NCBI GenBank assembly: GCA_003136915.1
Contig: PLEB01000233.1
Location: 2,647 to 10,316 of the forward strand
Length of the DNA: 7,670 nucleotides
DNA from: Chitinophagaceae bacterium
GTDB taxonomy: Bacteria; Bacteroidota; Bacteroidia; Chitinophagales; Chitinophagaceae
Direction of reading: 5' to 3'
Notes under the pieces: generated by a model
Seen by the model: only the letters and a program-made list of their open reading frames with translations
What the model was told of the DNA's origin: nothing
The model's database searches: none
Shown: in pieces, positions 1-7,670 of the stretch
Layout: each line of letters begins with the position of its first letter
Position numbering within the stretch: position 1 is the stretch's first letter
Position numbers and translations under genes: made by a program

Positions 1-450
1 TCGACAATACTTAAGTTATATAACGAAGATGCCATCGTCGTGGAACCCGCTGGTGCAATGTCTATTGCGGGGTTGGACAAGTATGCGGATGCGATCAAAG
101 GAAAGAATGTAGTATGCATTCTCAGCGGAAGCAATAACGACATTGACCGCATGCCTGAGATCAAAGAAAGATCCCTGCAATTCGAAGGACTTAAACATTA
201 CTTCCTCATCCGGTTTGCACAGCGGCCAGGAGCCCTTAAGGAGTTCGTGAACAATGTGTTAGGGCCAAACGACGACATCACCCGGTTTGAATACATGCAA
301 AAGACCAACAAGGAAGCCGGCCCTGCCCTGGTGGGTATTGAGCTTCGGACCAGAAAGGATTATGATGTGTTGCTACGGAACCTGAAATCGGGCCAGATTG
401 ATTTCTCTGAAATCAACAAAAATGATACGCTTTATGCGTACCTGATTTGA
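1..450 (+). CDS. ilvA: Threonine ammonia-lyase (threonine dehydratase), C-terminal part; 5' end outside the window
   Basis: This is the biosynthetic threonine deaminase, a cytoplasmic PLP enzyme that turns L-threonine into 2-oxobutyrate and ammonia, the first committed step to isoleucine. The frame is open from base 1, so 149 C-terminal residues are seen and the gene is cut by the window edge. An ATG at 40 lies inside the conserved core and is not the start. Visible residues 15-19 are EPAGA, the glycine-rich end of the PLP-binding fold; residues 42-47 (SGSNND) form another conserved core loop. From about residue 65 a single ACT-like regulatory domain follows (HYFLIRFAQRPGAL, then VLGPNDDITRFEY, then GPALVGIEL), ending at TGA. 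One such domain is typical of the short form found in Bacillus and Bacteroidota; E. coli IlvA has two. This domain normally mediates isoleucine feedback control. The PLP lysine lies upstream and cannot be checked. Identity is confident from motifs; control is inferred from the family. Confidence 0.93.
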   Translation, partial: STILKLYNEDAIVVEPAGAMSIAGLDKYADAIKGKNVVCILSGSNNDIDRMPEIKERSLQFEGLKHYFLIRFAQRPGALKEFVNNVLGPNDDITRFEYMQKTNKEAGPALVGIELRTRKDYDVLLRNLKSGQIDFSEINKNDTLYAYLI

Positions 451-469
451 ACATAAATAGTGCAGTAAC

Positions 470-506
470 TGTTGATATTTATTTAATAAAGTATCAGTGT
501 TTTTTT
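470..506 (+). terminator. Candidate weak intrinsic terminator after ilvA
   Basis: TTGATATTT (472-480) can pair with AAGTATCAG (489-497) as a 9-bp stem with two G-U wobbles and an 8-base loop. Two further wobble pairs are possible below it. Seven T residues (500-506) follow almost at once, with more T-rich sequence to 514. The stem has only one G-C pair, so it would be weak. Position 20 bases after the ilvA stop is right for a terminator. If real, it separates ilvA from the gltBD transcript. Confidence 0.35.
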
Positions 507-514
507 ATATTTTT

Positions 515-563
515 AGACAAATCGCTTGCTTCCTTAGAAAAATCATTGATTTAACGATTGTCT
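515..563. promoter_or_regulatory. Nested inverted repeats in the gltB leader, candidate operator or leader hairpin
   Basis: AGACAAATCG (515-524) and CGATTGTCT (555-563) are inverted copies that pair over 9 bp with one bulged A. Nested between them, 540-552 is a 13-base palindrome, AAATCA-T-TGATTT. Both lie 30-80 bases before the gltB start, where a regulator site or mRNA leader structure could sit. I recognise no known regulator motif. I also found no convincing Bacteroidota promoter (TTG, about 19 bases, TAnnTTTG) in 451-594. In A/T-rich DNA some symmetry is expected by chance, so this is tentative. Confidence 0.25.
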
Positions 564-594
564 GTAGATGCCATTCACTGCTTAATCGAAATTA

Positions 595-3500
595 ATGGAA
601 CGCAATCAGGGATTATATCATCCTTCTTTTGAGCGGGATTCCTGCGGCATCGGGTTTGTCGCCAATATTAAGGGCAATAAATCGCATCAGATCATCTCCG
701 ACGCGCTGACGATCCTCGAGAACATGGAACACCGGGGGGCCTGCGGCTGTGAAAGCAACACAGGTGATGGGGCGGGTATCATGATCCAAACTCCGCACGA
801 ATTCTTTTTTGATGAGTGCATTCGCCTGGGTATACAGCTTCCCGCTTACGGCAGGTATGGAGTAGGCATGTTGTTTTTCCCCAGGGACGTTATGCTCAGG
901 GAAGAATGCCGGGATATCTTCAACCGCGCCGCCGAAAAACTGGGACTCGAAGTGCTCGGTTACCGGAGGGTTCCTGTAAATCCGGAGGGCATTGGTTCCA
1001 CAGCGCTTTCGGTTGAACCTGAAATAGAACAGGTTTTCATTGCCAGTCCGGACCATATCAGCCAGCCGGAAGATCTTGAACGCAAGCTGTTCGTTCTAAG
1101 AAATTATTCAAGCCATACTATTTACAATACAGTAAGGAAAGATCCCATCGGATTTTACGTGGCTTCGCTTTCATTCAAAACCGTTGTTTACAAGGGCCAG
1201 CTTACCAGTCTGCAGGTTAGGGACTACTTTCCTGATCTGAGGAACAACCGTGTGGTTTCCGCATTCGGACTCATCCATTCTCGGTTTGCTACGAATACCT
1301 TTCCATCCTGGAAATTAGCGCAGCCTTTTCGCTATATCGCACATAACGGGGAGATAAATACTGTTCAGGGAAATCTGAACTGGCTCAAGACAAGTGAAAA
1401 GGGATTTGAATCTCCATACTTTACCAAGGAGGAAATGGACATGCTGCTTCCCATCATTACCGACGGGCAGTCGGATTCGGCATGCCTGGATAATATGATC
1501 GAGCTCCTCCTGCTTTGCGGCCGTTCATTACCACATGTCATGATGATGCTGATCCCTGAGGCCTGGGATGGGAATGAACAGATGGATCCGGTGAAGAAAG
1601 CATTTTATGAATTTCACGCTTCGCTGATGGAACCCTGGGACGGTCCCGCTTCTATCTCATTTACTGATGGAAAAATAATCGGAGCCACGCTGGACAGGAA
1701 TGGTCTGCGGCCTTCACGATATTGCGTTACAACTGATGACCGCGTTATCATGGCTTCCGAAACAGGGGTATTGCCCATCGAGCAGAAAATGATCAGGGAA
1801 AAGGGGCGACTCCAACCTGGCAAAATGTTCGTCGTGGATATGGAGCAGGGACGCATCATAAGTGATGAAGAATTGAAGAAGACGATTTGTTCCTCCAAAC
1901 CCTACGCTGAATGGCTGAATAAATATAAGATCCGTCTGGAAGAATTACCGGAGCCCAGGGTTTTATTTACCGAGCTGCATCACGACCAGATTTTTAAATA
2001 CCAGAAAGCATTTGGCTATTCAACAGAGGACATTGAAAGCATCATTATGCCTATGGCGCTGGATGCGAAAGAGCCTGTCGGCTCGATGGGTTCTGATGTT
2101 CCGCTTGCTGTACTTAGCGATGAACCCCAGCATCTCAGCAGTTATTTTAAACAATTGTTTGCTCAGGTGACTAATCCGCCCATCGATCCCATCAGGGAAA
2201 GGCTGGTCATGTCGCTCACCACATTCGCCGGAAACAACGGCAACCTGCTTATCGAAGACCCACTGGCCTGTCACAGCGTGGCATTAAAACATCCTGTGCT
2301 TTCCAATCACGAATTGGAAAAAATCAGGAGTATTGATACGGGTGTATTTCAGGCCAAGACCCTGCAGACTTATTTCAGGGCCGACGGAAAACCGGGTTCT
2401 CTTCAGGCGGGCGTGGAAAGACTATGCCGCTACGCTGTGGATGCGGTACTGGATGGATTTGAAGTGCTTGTGCTCACGGATCGCGCGATTGATTCCGAAC
2501 ATGCGCCCATTCCTTCCCTGCTGGCAACGGCAGCAGTTCACCATCATCTCATCCGCAAAGGATACCGCGGACAGGTAGGAATTATTGTGGAAGCAGGTGA
2601 TGTTTGGGAAGTGCACCACTTCGCCTGTCTGATTGGATTTGGTGCCACTGCAATCAATCCTTACCTCGCTTTTGCAACGATTCGGGATGCAAAAACCACG
2701 GGTAAACTGCAATCCGCGCTGGATGCCGAACAACTGAAAAAAAATTATGTAAAAGCAGTAAATGAGGGATTGTTGAAAGTGTTCTCCAAAATGGGAATTT
2801 CTACTCTGCAATCTTATCAGGGAGCCCAGATATTTGAAATCATCGGCCTGAATCATTCTGTTGTAGATAAATATTTTACCGGAGCTACTTCGCGTATCGA
2901 AGGGATGGGACTGGATGAAATAGCACGCGAGACCCTGGCAAAGCATCTATTTGCATTCAGCAGAAAAGATATTCCGGTGGATCGTCTGCCGGCAGGCGGT
3001 GTTTACCAATGGAAGCGGAAAGGAGAATTCCATTTATTCAATCCGGGAACAATTCATTACCTGCAATATTCAACACACATGAACGATTACCCGTCGTTCA
3101 AGAAATATTCGAAGCTGGTAAACGATCAGATGGAAAAAGCAGCGACCCTGCGAGGTATGTTTGCATTCAAAAGAAACCGTCCTTCCATTTCGCTGGATGA
3201 AGTAGAGCCCGAAGAAAATATCCTGAAAAGATTTGCAACAGGGGCCATGAGCTTCGGCAGTATTTCTCATGAAGCGCATTCAACACTTGCCATTGCAATG
3301 AACCGCATCGGTGGAAAAAGCAATACCGGGGAAGGAGGCGAGGATGAATTCCGTTTCGATACGCTCCCGAATGGAGATTCTATGCGCTCTGCTATCAAAC
3401 AGGTTGCATCTGCAAGGTTCGGAGTCACCAGTTATTATCTCACGCAGGCGGACGAATTGCAAATCAAAATGGCCCAGGGAGCAAAACCGGGCGAAGGGGG

Positions 3501-5112
3501 GCAATTGCCCGGTCATAAAGTAGACGAATGGATCGGGAAAGTCAGGCATTCCACACCTGGCGTGGGACTGATTTCTCCTCCTCCTCATCATGATATTTAT
3601 TCCATTGAAGACCTTGCTCAGCTGATTTTCGATTTGAAAAATTCAAACCGCCATGCACGCATCAGTGTAAAGCTGGTATCGAAGGCAGGTGTGGGAACCA
3701 TAGCTGCCGGCGTGGCAAAAGCAAAATCGGATGTGATCCTGATATCAGGCCATGATGGAGGCACAGGGGCATCGCCCATGAGTTCCATACGTCATGCCGG
3801 TCTCCCCTGGGAACTGGGACTTGCAGAGTCTCAGCAAACCCTCGTGAAGAATAAGTTACGCAGCCGTGTAGTGCTCCAAACAGATGGTCAGCTGAAAACG
3901 GGACGCGATATAGCCATTGCTACATTGCTTGGTGCAGAAGAATGGGGCGTTGCCACAGCAGCGCTTGTTGTGGAAGGCTGTATCATGATGCGGAAATGCC
4001 ATACAAATGCGTGCCCCGTCGGCGTAGCCACGCAGAACCCGGAATTAAGAAAAAGATTTACAGGGAATGCTGATCACGTGGTGAACCTGTTTAAGTTCCT
4101 TACGCGCGAACTTCGGGAGATCATGGCTGAGCTTGGTTTCCGTACGATCAATGAAATGGTGGGCCAGGTGGAATGTCTTGAAGTGAATGACAATATCAAG
4201 CACTGGAAAGCAAAGAAACTTAATCTCTCTCCAATATTATACAAGGAGCCCACATCCATGTACACCGGTGTTCACAATATGGAAGAACAGGATCATGGAT
4301 TATCTGAGGTGCTCGACTGGAAATTGCTTGCAGCTGCAAAGCCGGCGATGGAATCCGGACAAAAAGTATTCGCTGCTTTCCAGGTAAAAAATACCGACAG
4401 GACCATTGGCACCATTCTTTCAAATGAAATCTCAAAATTGTTTAGAGCCCAGGGCCTGCCGGAAGACAGCATTCATTTTAAGCTGACAGGAACGGCAGGA
4501 CAAAGTTTTGGCGCATTCAATACGAAGGGAGTTACCCTGGAACTGGAAGGCGATGCAAATGATTATTTTGGAAAAGGATTGTCGGGAGCGCGGCTAATTG
4601 TTTATCCTGCTGCCGATGCCGGCTTTGTTCCTGAGGAAAATTTCATCATTGGAAACGTTGCATTTTATGGTGCTACGTCAGGAGAAGCCTTTATCCGTGG
4701 AAAAGCTGGCGAGCGGTTTGCCGTCAGGAATTCAGGCGCCAATGCGGTGGTGGAAGGTATTGGCGACCATGGCTGTGAATATATGACTGGTGGACAGGTG
4801 GTGATCCTTGGTTCGACAGGACGGAATTTTGCAGCTGGAATGAGTGGTGGGATTGCCTATGTGTATGATGTCGATGGTAAATTTGCCTCTTTGTGCAATA
4901 CGGAAATGATTGATCTGGATCCGCTGACCGAGGAAGATGCTTCTGAGATGAAAGAAATGATTGAAAAACATTACGCCTATACGTCCAGTAAGGTCGCCCG
5001 GTTTGTGCTGGACGATTTCGAAAACCAGTTGCGGAACTTTGTAAAGGTCTTTCCGAAAGATTATAAAAAAGTTTTGCTGGAAAAAAAGGCCCGCGTCGGG
5101 GTCAAATCATAA
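595..5112 (+). CDS. gltB: Glutamate synthase (GOGAT) large subunit
   Basis: This cytoplasmic flavoenzyme makes two glutamates from glutamine and 2-oxoglutarate, using electrons delivered by GltD. The 1505 residues are full length for the family. Residues 1-16 are a short propeptide ending before Cys17 (RDSCGIGF), which becomes the N-terminal nucleophile of the class II glutaminase domain (about 17-430). Arg47 in MEHRGA and HNGEIN (250-255) are its substrate-site motifs. A central domain follows (about 470-760, with [12 protein letters not shown] from 524). The FMN-binding synthase domain (about 810-1200) has GAMSFGSIS (883-891), the loop [10 protein letters not shown] (from 964) and SGHDGGTG (1051-1058). 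Cys1129, Cys1135 and Cys1140 (C-X5-C-X4-C) bind the 3Fe-4S cluster. The C-terminal GXGXG helix domain spans about 1260-1460. The start is secure: an in-frame stop lies at 583, this is the first ATG after it, and the propeptide length fits. No Shine-Dalgarno is visible. No defects seen. Confidence 0.98.
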   Translation: MERNQGLYHPSFERDSCGIGFVANIKGNKSHQIISDALTILENMEHRGACGCESNTGDGAGIMIQTPHEFFFDECIRLGIQLPAYGRYGVGMLFFPRDVMLREECRDIFNRAAEKLGLEVLGYRRVPVNPEGIGSTALSVEPEIEQVFIASPDHISQPEDLERKLFVLRNYSSHTIYNTVRKDPIGFYVASLSFKTVVYKGQLTSLQVRDYFPDLRNNRVVSAFGLIHSRFATNTFPSWKLAQPFRYIAHNGEINTVQGNLNWLKTSEKGFESPYFTKEEMDMLLPIITDGQSDSACLDNMIELLLLCGRSLPHVMMMLIPEAWDGNEQMDPVKKAFYEFHASLMEPWDGPASISFTDGKIIGATLDRNGLRPSRYCVTTDDRVIMASETGVLPIEQKMIREKGRLQPGKMFVVDMEQGRIISDEELKKTICSSKPYAEWLNKYKIRLEELPEPRVLFTELHHDQIFKYQKAFGYSTEDIESIIMPMALDAKEPVGSMGSDVPLAVLSDEPQHLSSYFKQLFAQVTNPPIDPIRERLVMSLTTFAGNNGNLLIEDPLACHSVALKHPVLSNHELEKIRSIDTGVFQAKTLQTYFRADGKPGSLQAGVERLCRYAVDAVLDGFEVLVLTDRAIDSEHAPIPSLLATAAVHHHLIRKGYRGQVGIIVEAGDVWEVHHFACLIGFGATAINPYLAFATIRDAKTTGKLQSALDAEQLKKNYVKAVNEGLLKVFSKMGISTLQSYQGAQIFEIIGLNHSVVDKYFTGATSRIEGMGLDEIARETLAKHLFAFSRKDIPVDRLPAGGVYQWKRKGEFHLFNPGTIHYLQYSTHMNDYPSFKKYSKLVNDQMEKAATLRGMFAFKRNRPSISLDEVEPEENILKRFATGAMSFGSISHEAHSTLAIAMNRIGGKSNTGEGGEDEFRFDTLPNGDSMRSAIKQVASARFGVTSYYLTQADELQIKMAQGAKPGEGGQLPGHKVDEWIGKVRHSTPGVGLISPPPHHDIYSIEDLAQLIFDLKNSNRHARISVKLVSKAGVGTIAAGVAKAKSDVILISGHDGGTGASPMSSIRHAGLPWELGLAESQQTLVKNKLRSRVVLQTDGQLKTGRDIAIATLLGAEEWGVATAALVVEGCIMMRKCHTNACPVGVATQNPELRKRFTGNADHVVNLFKFLTRELREIMAELGFRTINEMVGQVECLEVNDNIKHWKAKKLNLSPILYKEPTSMYTGVHNMEEQDHGLSEVLDWKLLAAAKPAMESGQKVFAAFQVKNTDRTIGTILSNEISKLFRAQGLPEDSIHFKLTGTAGQSFGAFNTKGVTLELEGDANDYFGKGLSGARLIVYPAADAGFVPEENFIIGNVAFYGATSGEAFIRGKAGERFAVRNSGANAVVEGIGDHGCEYMTGGQVVILGSTGRNFAAGMSGGIAYVYDVDGKFASLCNTEMIDLDPLTEEDASEMKEMIEKHYAYTSSKVARFVLDDFENQLRNFVKVFPKDYKKVLLEKKARVGVKS

Positions 5113-5140
5113 TTGAATAATTATTAAGTGAGCATGATTC

Positions 5141-6616
5141 ATGGGTAAACTTACCGGTTTTATGGAATTCAAACGCGAGCTCCCGGGCAAGCGTCCTGTT
5201 CAGGAAAGAAAAAAAGACTACAAAGAGTTTATAAATCCTTACGGGCCCGTGCAATTGAATCAGCAGGCCGCGCGCTGTATGAATTGTGGAATTCCGTTTT
5301 GCAGTCATGGATGTCCTCTGGGAAATGTGATCCCGGAATTCAATGACGCTGTTTATCGCAATTCCTGGCTCGAAGCATACGAGATCCTTTCTTCAACCAA
5401 TAATTTTCCTGAATTCACGGGAAGGATTTGTCCGGCCCCTTGTGAAAGCAGTTGCGTATTGGGAATTAACCAGCCGGCCATTACGATCGAAGAAATCGAA
5501 AAACATATCATCGAGATTGCTTTTGAAAAGAGATTTGTAAAAGCAAAGCAGCCGAATGTAAGAACCGGTAAAAGAATAGCCGTGGTCGGATCGGGCCCTG
5601 CTGGCATGGCAGCAGCAACCCAGCTCAACAGTGCGGGCCACTCCGTAACTGTTTTTGAACGGGATGATGCGCCAGGCGGATTGTTGCGCTATGGCATTCC
5701 GGATTTCAAACTCGAGAAATGGGTGATCGACAGAAGGATCGCCCTCATGGAGCAGGAAGGCATTGTATTCCGGTGCAATGCAAATGTTGGTGTGGATGTT
5801 CATTTGAATGAGCTCCTGAGTGATTACCACGCCATTGTGCTGGCGGGCGGATCCACAATACCGCGCGATCTGCCGATACCCGGTCGTGAGTTAAAAGGTG
5901 TTCATTTTGCAATGGATTTTCTAACGCAGCAAAACAAACGGGTAAGCGCAACCGAAAATAAAGAAGAAGACATATTGGCCAATAAAAAAAATGTGATTGT
6001 GATCGGCGGCGGTGACACGGGGAGTGACTGCGTTGGCACTTCGAACCGTCAGGGCGCGAAATCCATTACGCAGTTTGAATTACTTCCCCAGCCGCCCAAG
6101 GAAAGAACCGTTTATATGCCCTGGCCGACCTATCCCATGACGCTAAAGACCTCTTCTTCGCACGAAGAAGGATGTGAAAGGCATTGGGCCATGGGGACCA
6201 AGGAATTTGTCGGGGACGGAAAAGGAGAACTGACGGCCCTGAAGATCGTTACCCTGGAATGGAAGCTGGCAGAAGATGGAAAACCGGCAAGATTTACTGA
6301 AGTTCCGGGATCGGAAAAGATTATGCCCTGCGAACTGGCATTTCTTGCCATGGGTTTTCTGCATCCACAGCACGAAGGACTGCTTTTGGATCTTGGCGTT
6401 GAGTTGGATGAAAGAGGAAATGTAAAAGCAACGGACAAATCCTACCAGACAAGTATCTCGAAAATATTCACTGCCGGGGACATGCGCCGTGGCCAATCCC
6501 TGGTTGTATGGGCCATTAGTGAAGGTCGCGAATGCGCCAGGAAAGTGGATGAATACCTGATGGGTGTTTCCATGCTGGAGACAAAGGATCAGTCGTTGAT
6601 TGGAGTAGCGTATTAG
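5141..6616 (+). CDS. gltD: Glutamate synthase (GOGAT) small subunit, NAD(P)H-oxidising
   Basis: GltD oxidises NADPH (or NADH) at FAD and passes electrons through Fe-S clusters to GltB. The 491 residues include an N-terminal ferredoxin-like domain with two cysteine groups for 4Fe-4S clusters: Cys46, 49, 54 and 58 (C-X2-C-X4-C-X3-C) and Cys97, 101 and 105. An FAD-binding GXGXXG motif is at 150-155 (GSGPAG), followed by GGLLRYGIPDFKLEK. A second dinucleotide fold with GGGDTG at 289-294 binds NAD(P)H. GDMRRGQSLVVWAI (from 446) is the C-terminal FAD contact. The N-terminal GKLTGFMEFKREL is typical of the family, which supports this ATG. An ATG 7 bases upstream is out of frame. The gene follows gltB after 28 A/T-rich bases, so co-transcription is expected. 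Its TAG stop is the first three bases of a 41-bp repeat. The tail after EYLMGVS is somewhat longer than in E. coli GltD. Cofactor preference for NADPH is assumed from the family. Confidence 0.97.
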   Translation: MGKLTGFMEFKRELPGKRPVQERKKDYKEFINPYGPVQLNQQAARCMNCGIPFCSHGCPLGNVIPEFNDAVYRNSWLEAYEILSSTNNFPEFTGRICPAPCESSCVLGINQPAITIEEIEKHIIEIAFEKRFVKAKQPNVRTGKRIAVVGSGPAGMAAATQLNSAGHSVTVFERDDAPGGLLRYGIPDFKLEKWVIDRRIALMEQEGIVFRCNANVGVDVHLNELLSDYHAIVLAGGSTIPRDLPIPGRELKGVHFAMDFLTQQNKRVSATENKEEDILANKKNVIVIGGGDTGSDCVGTSNRQGAKSITQFELLPQPPKERTVYMPWPTYPMTLKTSSSHEEGCERHWAMGTKEFVGDGKGELTALKIVTLEWKLAEDGKPARFTEVPGSEKIMPCELAFLAMGFLHPQHEGLLLDLGVELDERGNVKATDKSYQTSISKIFTAGDMRRGQSLVVWAISEGRECARKVDEYLMGVSMLETKDQSLIGVAY

Positions 6617-6698
6617 TGGATGGTTGATGGACCCGAACTATCTTTAATCTATATTGATAGTTGATGGTTGATGGACCCGCACTATCTTTAATCTATAT
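6614..6698 (+). repeat. Two copies of a 41-bp direct repeat, starting on the gltD stop codon
   Basis: Positions 6614-6654 and 6658-6698 match over 41 bases with two differences (G6618 versus T6662, A6636 versus C6680), a period of 44. The first copy begins with the TAG stop of gltD. Each copy opens with heptamer units: around the second, TTGATAG (6654-6660), TTGATGG (6661-6667) and TTGATGG (6668-6674). Each then continues with a unique part containing ACCCG, ACTATC and TTTAATCTATAT. AACTATC (6636-6642) near the end of copy 1 can pair with GATAGTT (6656-6662) at the start of copy 2, giving a 7-bp stem with a 13-base loop. The repeat fills most of the 92-base gap before the next gene. It has no coding content. 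No transposase or terminal inverted repeats are seen. Confidence 0.9.
6661..6690 (+). promoter_or_regulatory. Candidate Bacteroidota-type promoter for the isomerase-like gene
   Basis: TTG (6661-6663) is separated by 19 bases from TATCTTTA (6683-6690). This resembles the Bacteroidota primary-sigma pattern of TTTG or TTG, about 19 bases, TAnnTTTG, with one mismatch in the final G of the -7 box. Transcription would begin near 6697, some 12 bases before the ATG at 6709. Copy 1 of the repeat carries the same -7-like box (6639-6646) but has TGG instead of TTG at the matching upstream site (6617-6619). Only copy 2 therefore fits fully. This is a consensus match by eye. Confidence 0.35.
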
Positions 6699-6708
6699 AA
6701 TAACCGGT

Positions 6709-7623
6709 ATGAAAACCGTTTCAAGAAAAAAATTTCTATTATCTGGACTTTCGCTGTTGCCCATTCCATTCCTTCCTTCTTATAAAAAACAAACAAGCTT
6801 GAAATTATCATTCTCCACTTTGGGTTGCCCTGACTGGACTTTCGATGATATAGTAAAATTTGCCGGACAGCACGACTATTCCGGGATTGAAGTGAGAGGA
6901 ATTCTGCGTGAAATGGATCTTACCAAGGTGCCGGAATTCAGTTCGCCACAACAGATAGCTTCCACATTACGGAAAATGAAGGACCGAAACCTGGTGTTTG
7001 TGGATCTTGGTTCATCAGCGGCCATGCATTATCCCGAGGGATCCGAACGAACCAAGAACCTGGATGAGGCAAAGCGGTTCATCGATCTGGCGGCCAAACT
7101 GGAATGTCCTTTTATCCGGGTATTTCCCAATCAGATTCCTAAAGATGCTGACCGTCAGCAGACCCTGGATTTAATCGCCAAAGGATTGAGGGAATTGGGA
7201 GAATATGCCAAAGAAACAAAAGTGAGTGCATTGCTCGAATCACATGGTGAAGTGATTTATAAAAAGGATCTCAAAGAAATTATGGAATCTGCAGGGCATG
7301 AGCATATAGGGTTGGTATGGGACATCTGCAATATGTGGTCCGTTACAAAAGAAACACCTGCTGAAGTATACGCGGACCTAAAGCCATATATCCGGCACAC
7401 GCATATTAAGGATCTGGAAATGGTGGATGGAAAAGAAAAATATGTTTTATTGGGCAGGGGCATCGTGCCCATATTCTCCGCCATCGATCTGCTATACAAG
7501 GATGGTTATGCGGGATATTATAGTTTTGAATGGGAAAAATTATGGCATCCTGAAATTCTGGATCCTCAGATTGCGCTTGCGGATTATCCGGTTGCGATGA
7601 GGAAAAACTTTTTGAAGGCCTAA
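6709..7623 (+). CDS. Exported sugar phosphate isomerase/epimerase-like TIM-barrel protein (xylose isomerase-like / AP endonuclease 2 fold)
   Basis: The substrate is unknown. The 304 residues match the xylose isomerase-like TIM-barrel family, which usually binds a divalent metal and isomerises or epimerises sugars or inositol derivatives. Early barrel sequence includes FSTLGCPDWTFDDIV and YSGIEVRG. Likely metal and active-site residues are Glu177 and His179 (LLESHG), Asp205 (WDICNMW), His230 and His232 (RHTHIKD) and Glu274 (SFEWEKLWHPE). The N-terminus (KTVSRKKFLLSGLSLLPIPFLPS) has a basic stretch, then about 15 hydrophobic residues, so it is probably exported. SRKKFL resembles a twin-arginine motif with Lys for the second Arg, and no lipobox cysteine is seen. 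I chose the ATG at 6709 because the signal-like segment starts there. The frame stays open upstream to TTG 6661 and ATG 6664, but that part is repeat DNA. No Shine-Dalgarno is visible. The fold call is confident; localisation and substrate are inferred. Confidence 0.85.
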   Translation: MKTVSRKKFLLSGLSLLPIPFLPSYKKQTSLKLSFSTLGCPDWTFDDIVKFAGQHDYSGIEVRGILREMDLTKVPEFSSPQQIASTLRKMKDRNLVFVDLGSSAAMHYPEGSERTKNLDEAKRFIDLAAKLECPFIRVFPNQIPKDADRQQTLDLIAKGLRELGEYAKETKVSALLESHGEVIYKKDLKEIMESAGHEHIGLVWDICNMWSVTKETPAEVYADLKPYIRHTHIKDLEMVDGKEKYVLLGRGIVPIFSAIDLLYKDGYAGYYSFEWEKLWHPEILDPQIALADYPVAMRKNFLKA

Positions 7624-7647
7624 AGCTTAAAGCCTAAAGCCTAAAGC
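7618..7647 (+). repeat. Heptamer tandem repeat (GCCTAAA), about 4.3 units, overlapping a stop codon
   Basis: The units are GCCTAAA (7618-7624), GCTTAAA (7625-7631), GCCTAAA (7632-7638), GCCTAAA (7639-7645) and a partial GC. Only one base differs across the array. The first unit supplies the last alanine codon (GCC) and the TAA stop of the isomerase-like gene. The unit length, 7, matches the TTGATRG units on the other side of that gene, but the sequences are unrelated. Confidence 0.9.
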
Positions 7648-7648
7648 A

Positions 7649-7670
7649 AGTATGGGAGTATGGGAGTATG
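7649..7670 (+). repeat. Octamer tandem repeat (AGTATGGG), at least 2.75 units, running off the window
   Basis: The units are AGTATGGG (7649-7656), AGTATGGG (7657-7664) and AGTATG (7665-7670, cut by the window edge). They start one base after the heptamer array ends. The full length of the array cannot be judged from here. Confidence 0.85.

Noticed and set aside
492..499. TATCAGTG, 17 bases after TTG (472-474), as a gltB promoter
   Set aside because: It matches only part of TAnnTTTG, the spacing is short, and the bases overlap the candidate terminator stem.
2422..2946. Long open frame of 174 codons on the minus strand
   Set aside because: It lies wholly inside gltB, opposite conserved coding sequence, and its translation shows no recognisable domain. 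It is a shadow frame.
3499..3510. 12-base palindrome GGGCAATTGCCC inside gltB
   Set aside because: It falls in codons for the conserved GGQLPG loop of the synthase domain, so it is probably a coding coincidence.
5115..5124. Palindrome AATAATTATT in the gltB-gltD gap
   Set aside because: It is short and pure A/T in a 28-base A/T-rich gap, so it is likely chance. No terminator or operator is supported.
6153..6170. Perfect 8-bp inverted repeat CTTCTTCG-CA-CGAAGAAG inside gltD
   Set aside because: It encodes the conserved TSSSHEEG segment of GltD and has no T-run after it. The symmetry is explained by coding.
6661..6708. Upstream extension of the isomerase-like gene from TTG 6661 or ATG 6664
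   Set aside because: The extension would be encoded by the intergenic repeat and would place 15-16 residues before the signal-like segment. The ATG at 6709 fits better.

Overview
The window looks like a stretch of a Bacteroidota chromosome, possibly a Chitinophaga-like or Sphingobacteria-like lineage, although the lineage is a guess. It has moderate GC, no clear Shine-Dalgarno sequences ahead of its genes and A/T-rich leaders. It also carries a short-form threonine dehydratase, and an exported TIM-barrel 'sugar phosphate isomerase/epimerase' of a kind common in that phylum. All genes are on the + strand. About 96% of the window is coding, and no gap exceeds 150 bases.

Layout: (1) 1-450 is the 3' part of ilvA (threonine ammonia-lyase), cut by the window edge. 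It holds the end of the PLP-binding domain and one whole C-terminal ACT-like regulatory domain. (2) 451-594 is an A/T-rich gap with a weak candidate intrinsic terminator for ilvA, followed by nested inverted repeats in the gltB leader. (3) 595-5112 is gltB and 5141-6616 is gltD, the large and small subunits of glutamate synthase (GOGAT). Both are full length with all visible catalytic, cluster and nucleotide-binding motifs intact. They are 28 bases apart and almost certainly one operon. (4) 6614-6698 holds two copies of a 41-bp direct repeat that begins on the gltD stop codon. The second copy contains a plausible Bacteroidota-type promoter for the next gene. (5) 6709-7623 encodes an exported isomerase-like TIM-barrel protein. 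(6) 7618-7670 is a run of 7-mer and then 8-mer tandem microrepeats that starts on that gene's stop codon and leaves the window.

How the genes work together: GltB hydrolyses glutamine and passes the ammonia to 2-oxoglutarate. GltD supplies electrons from NAD(P)H through FAD and Fe-S clusters. The pair yields glutamate for general amino-group transfer. IlvA begins isoleucine synthesis by deaminating threonine to 2-oxobutyrate and ammonia, and later branched-chain steps use glutamate as amino donor, so the neighbourhood is amino-acid and nitrogen metabolism. The isomerase-like gene has no evident link to this.

I found no new biological system. The genes are ordinary housekeeping or common accessory genes. 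The parts worth a second look are the non-coding ones: the repeat families overlapping the stop codons of both gltD and the isomerase gene, and the symmetric elements ahead of gltB.
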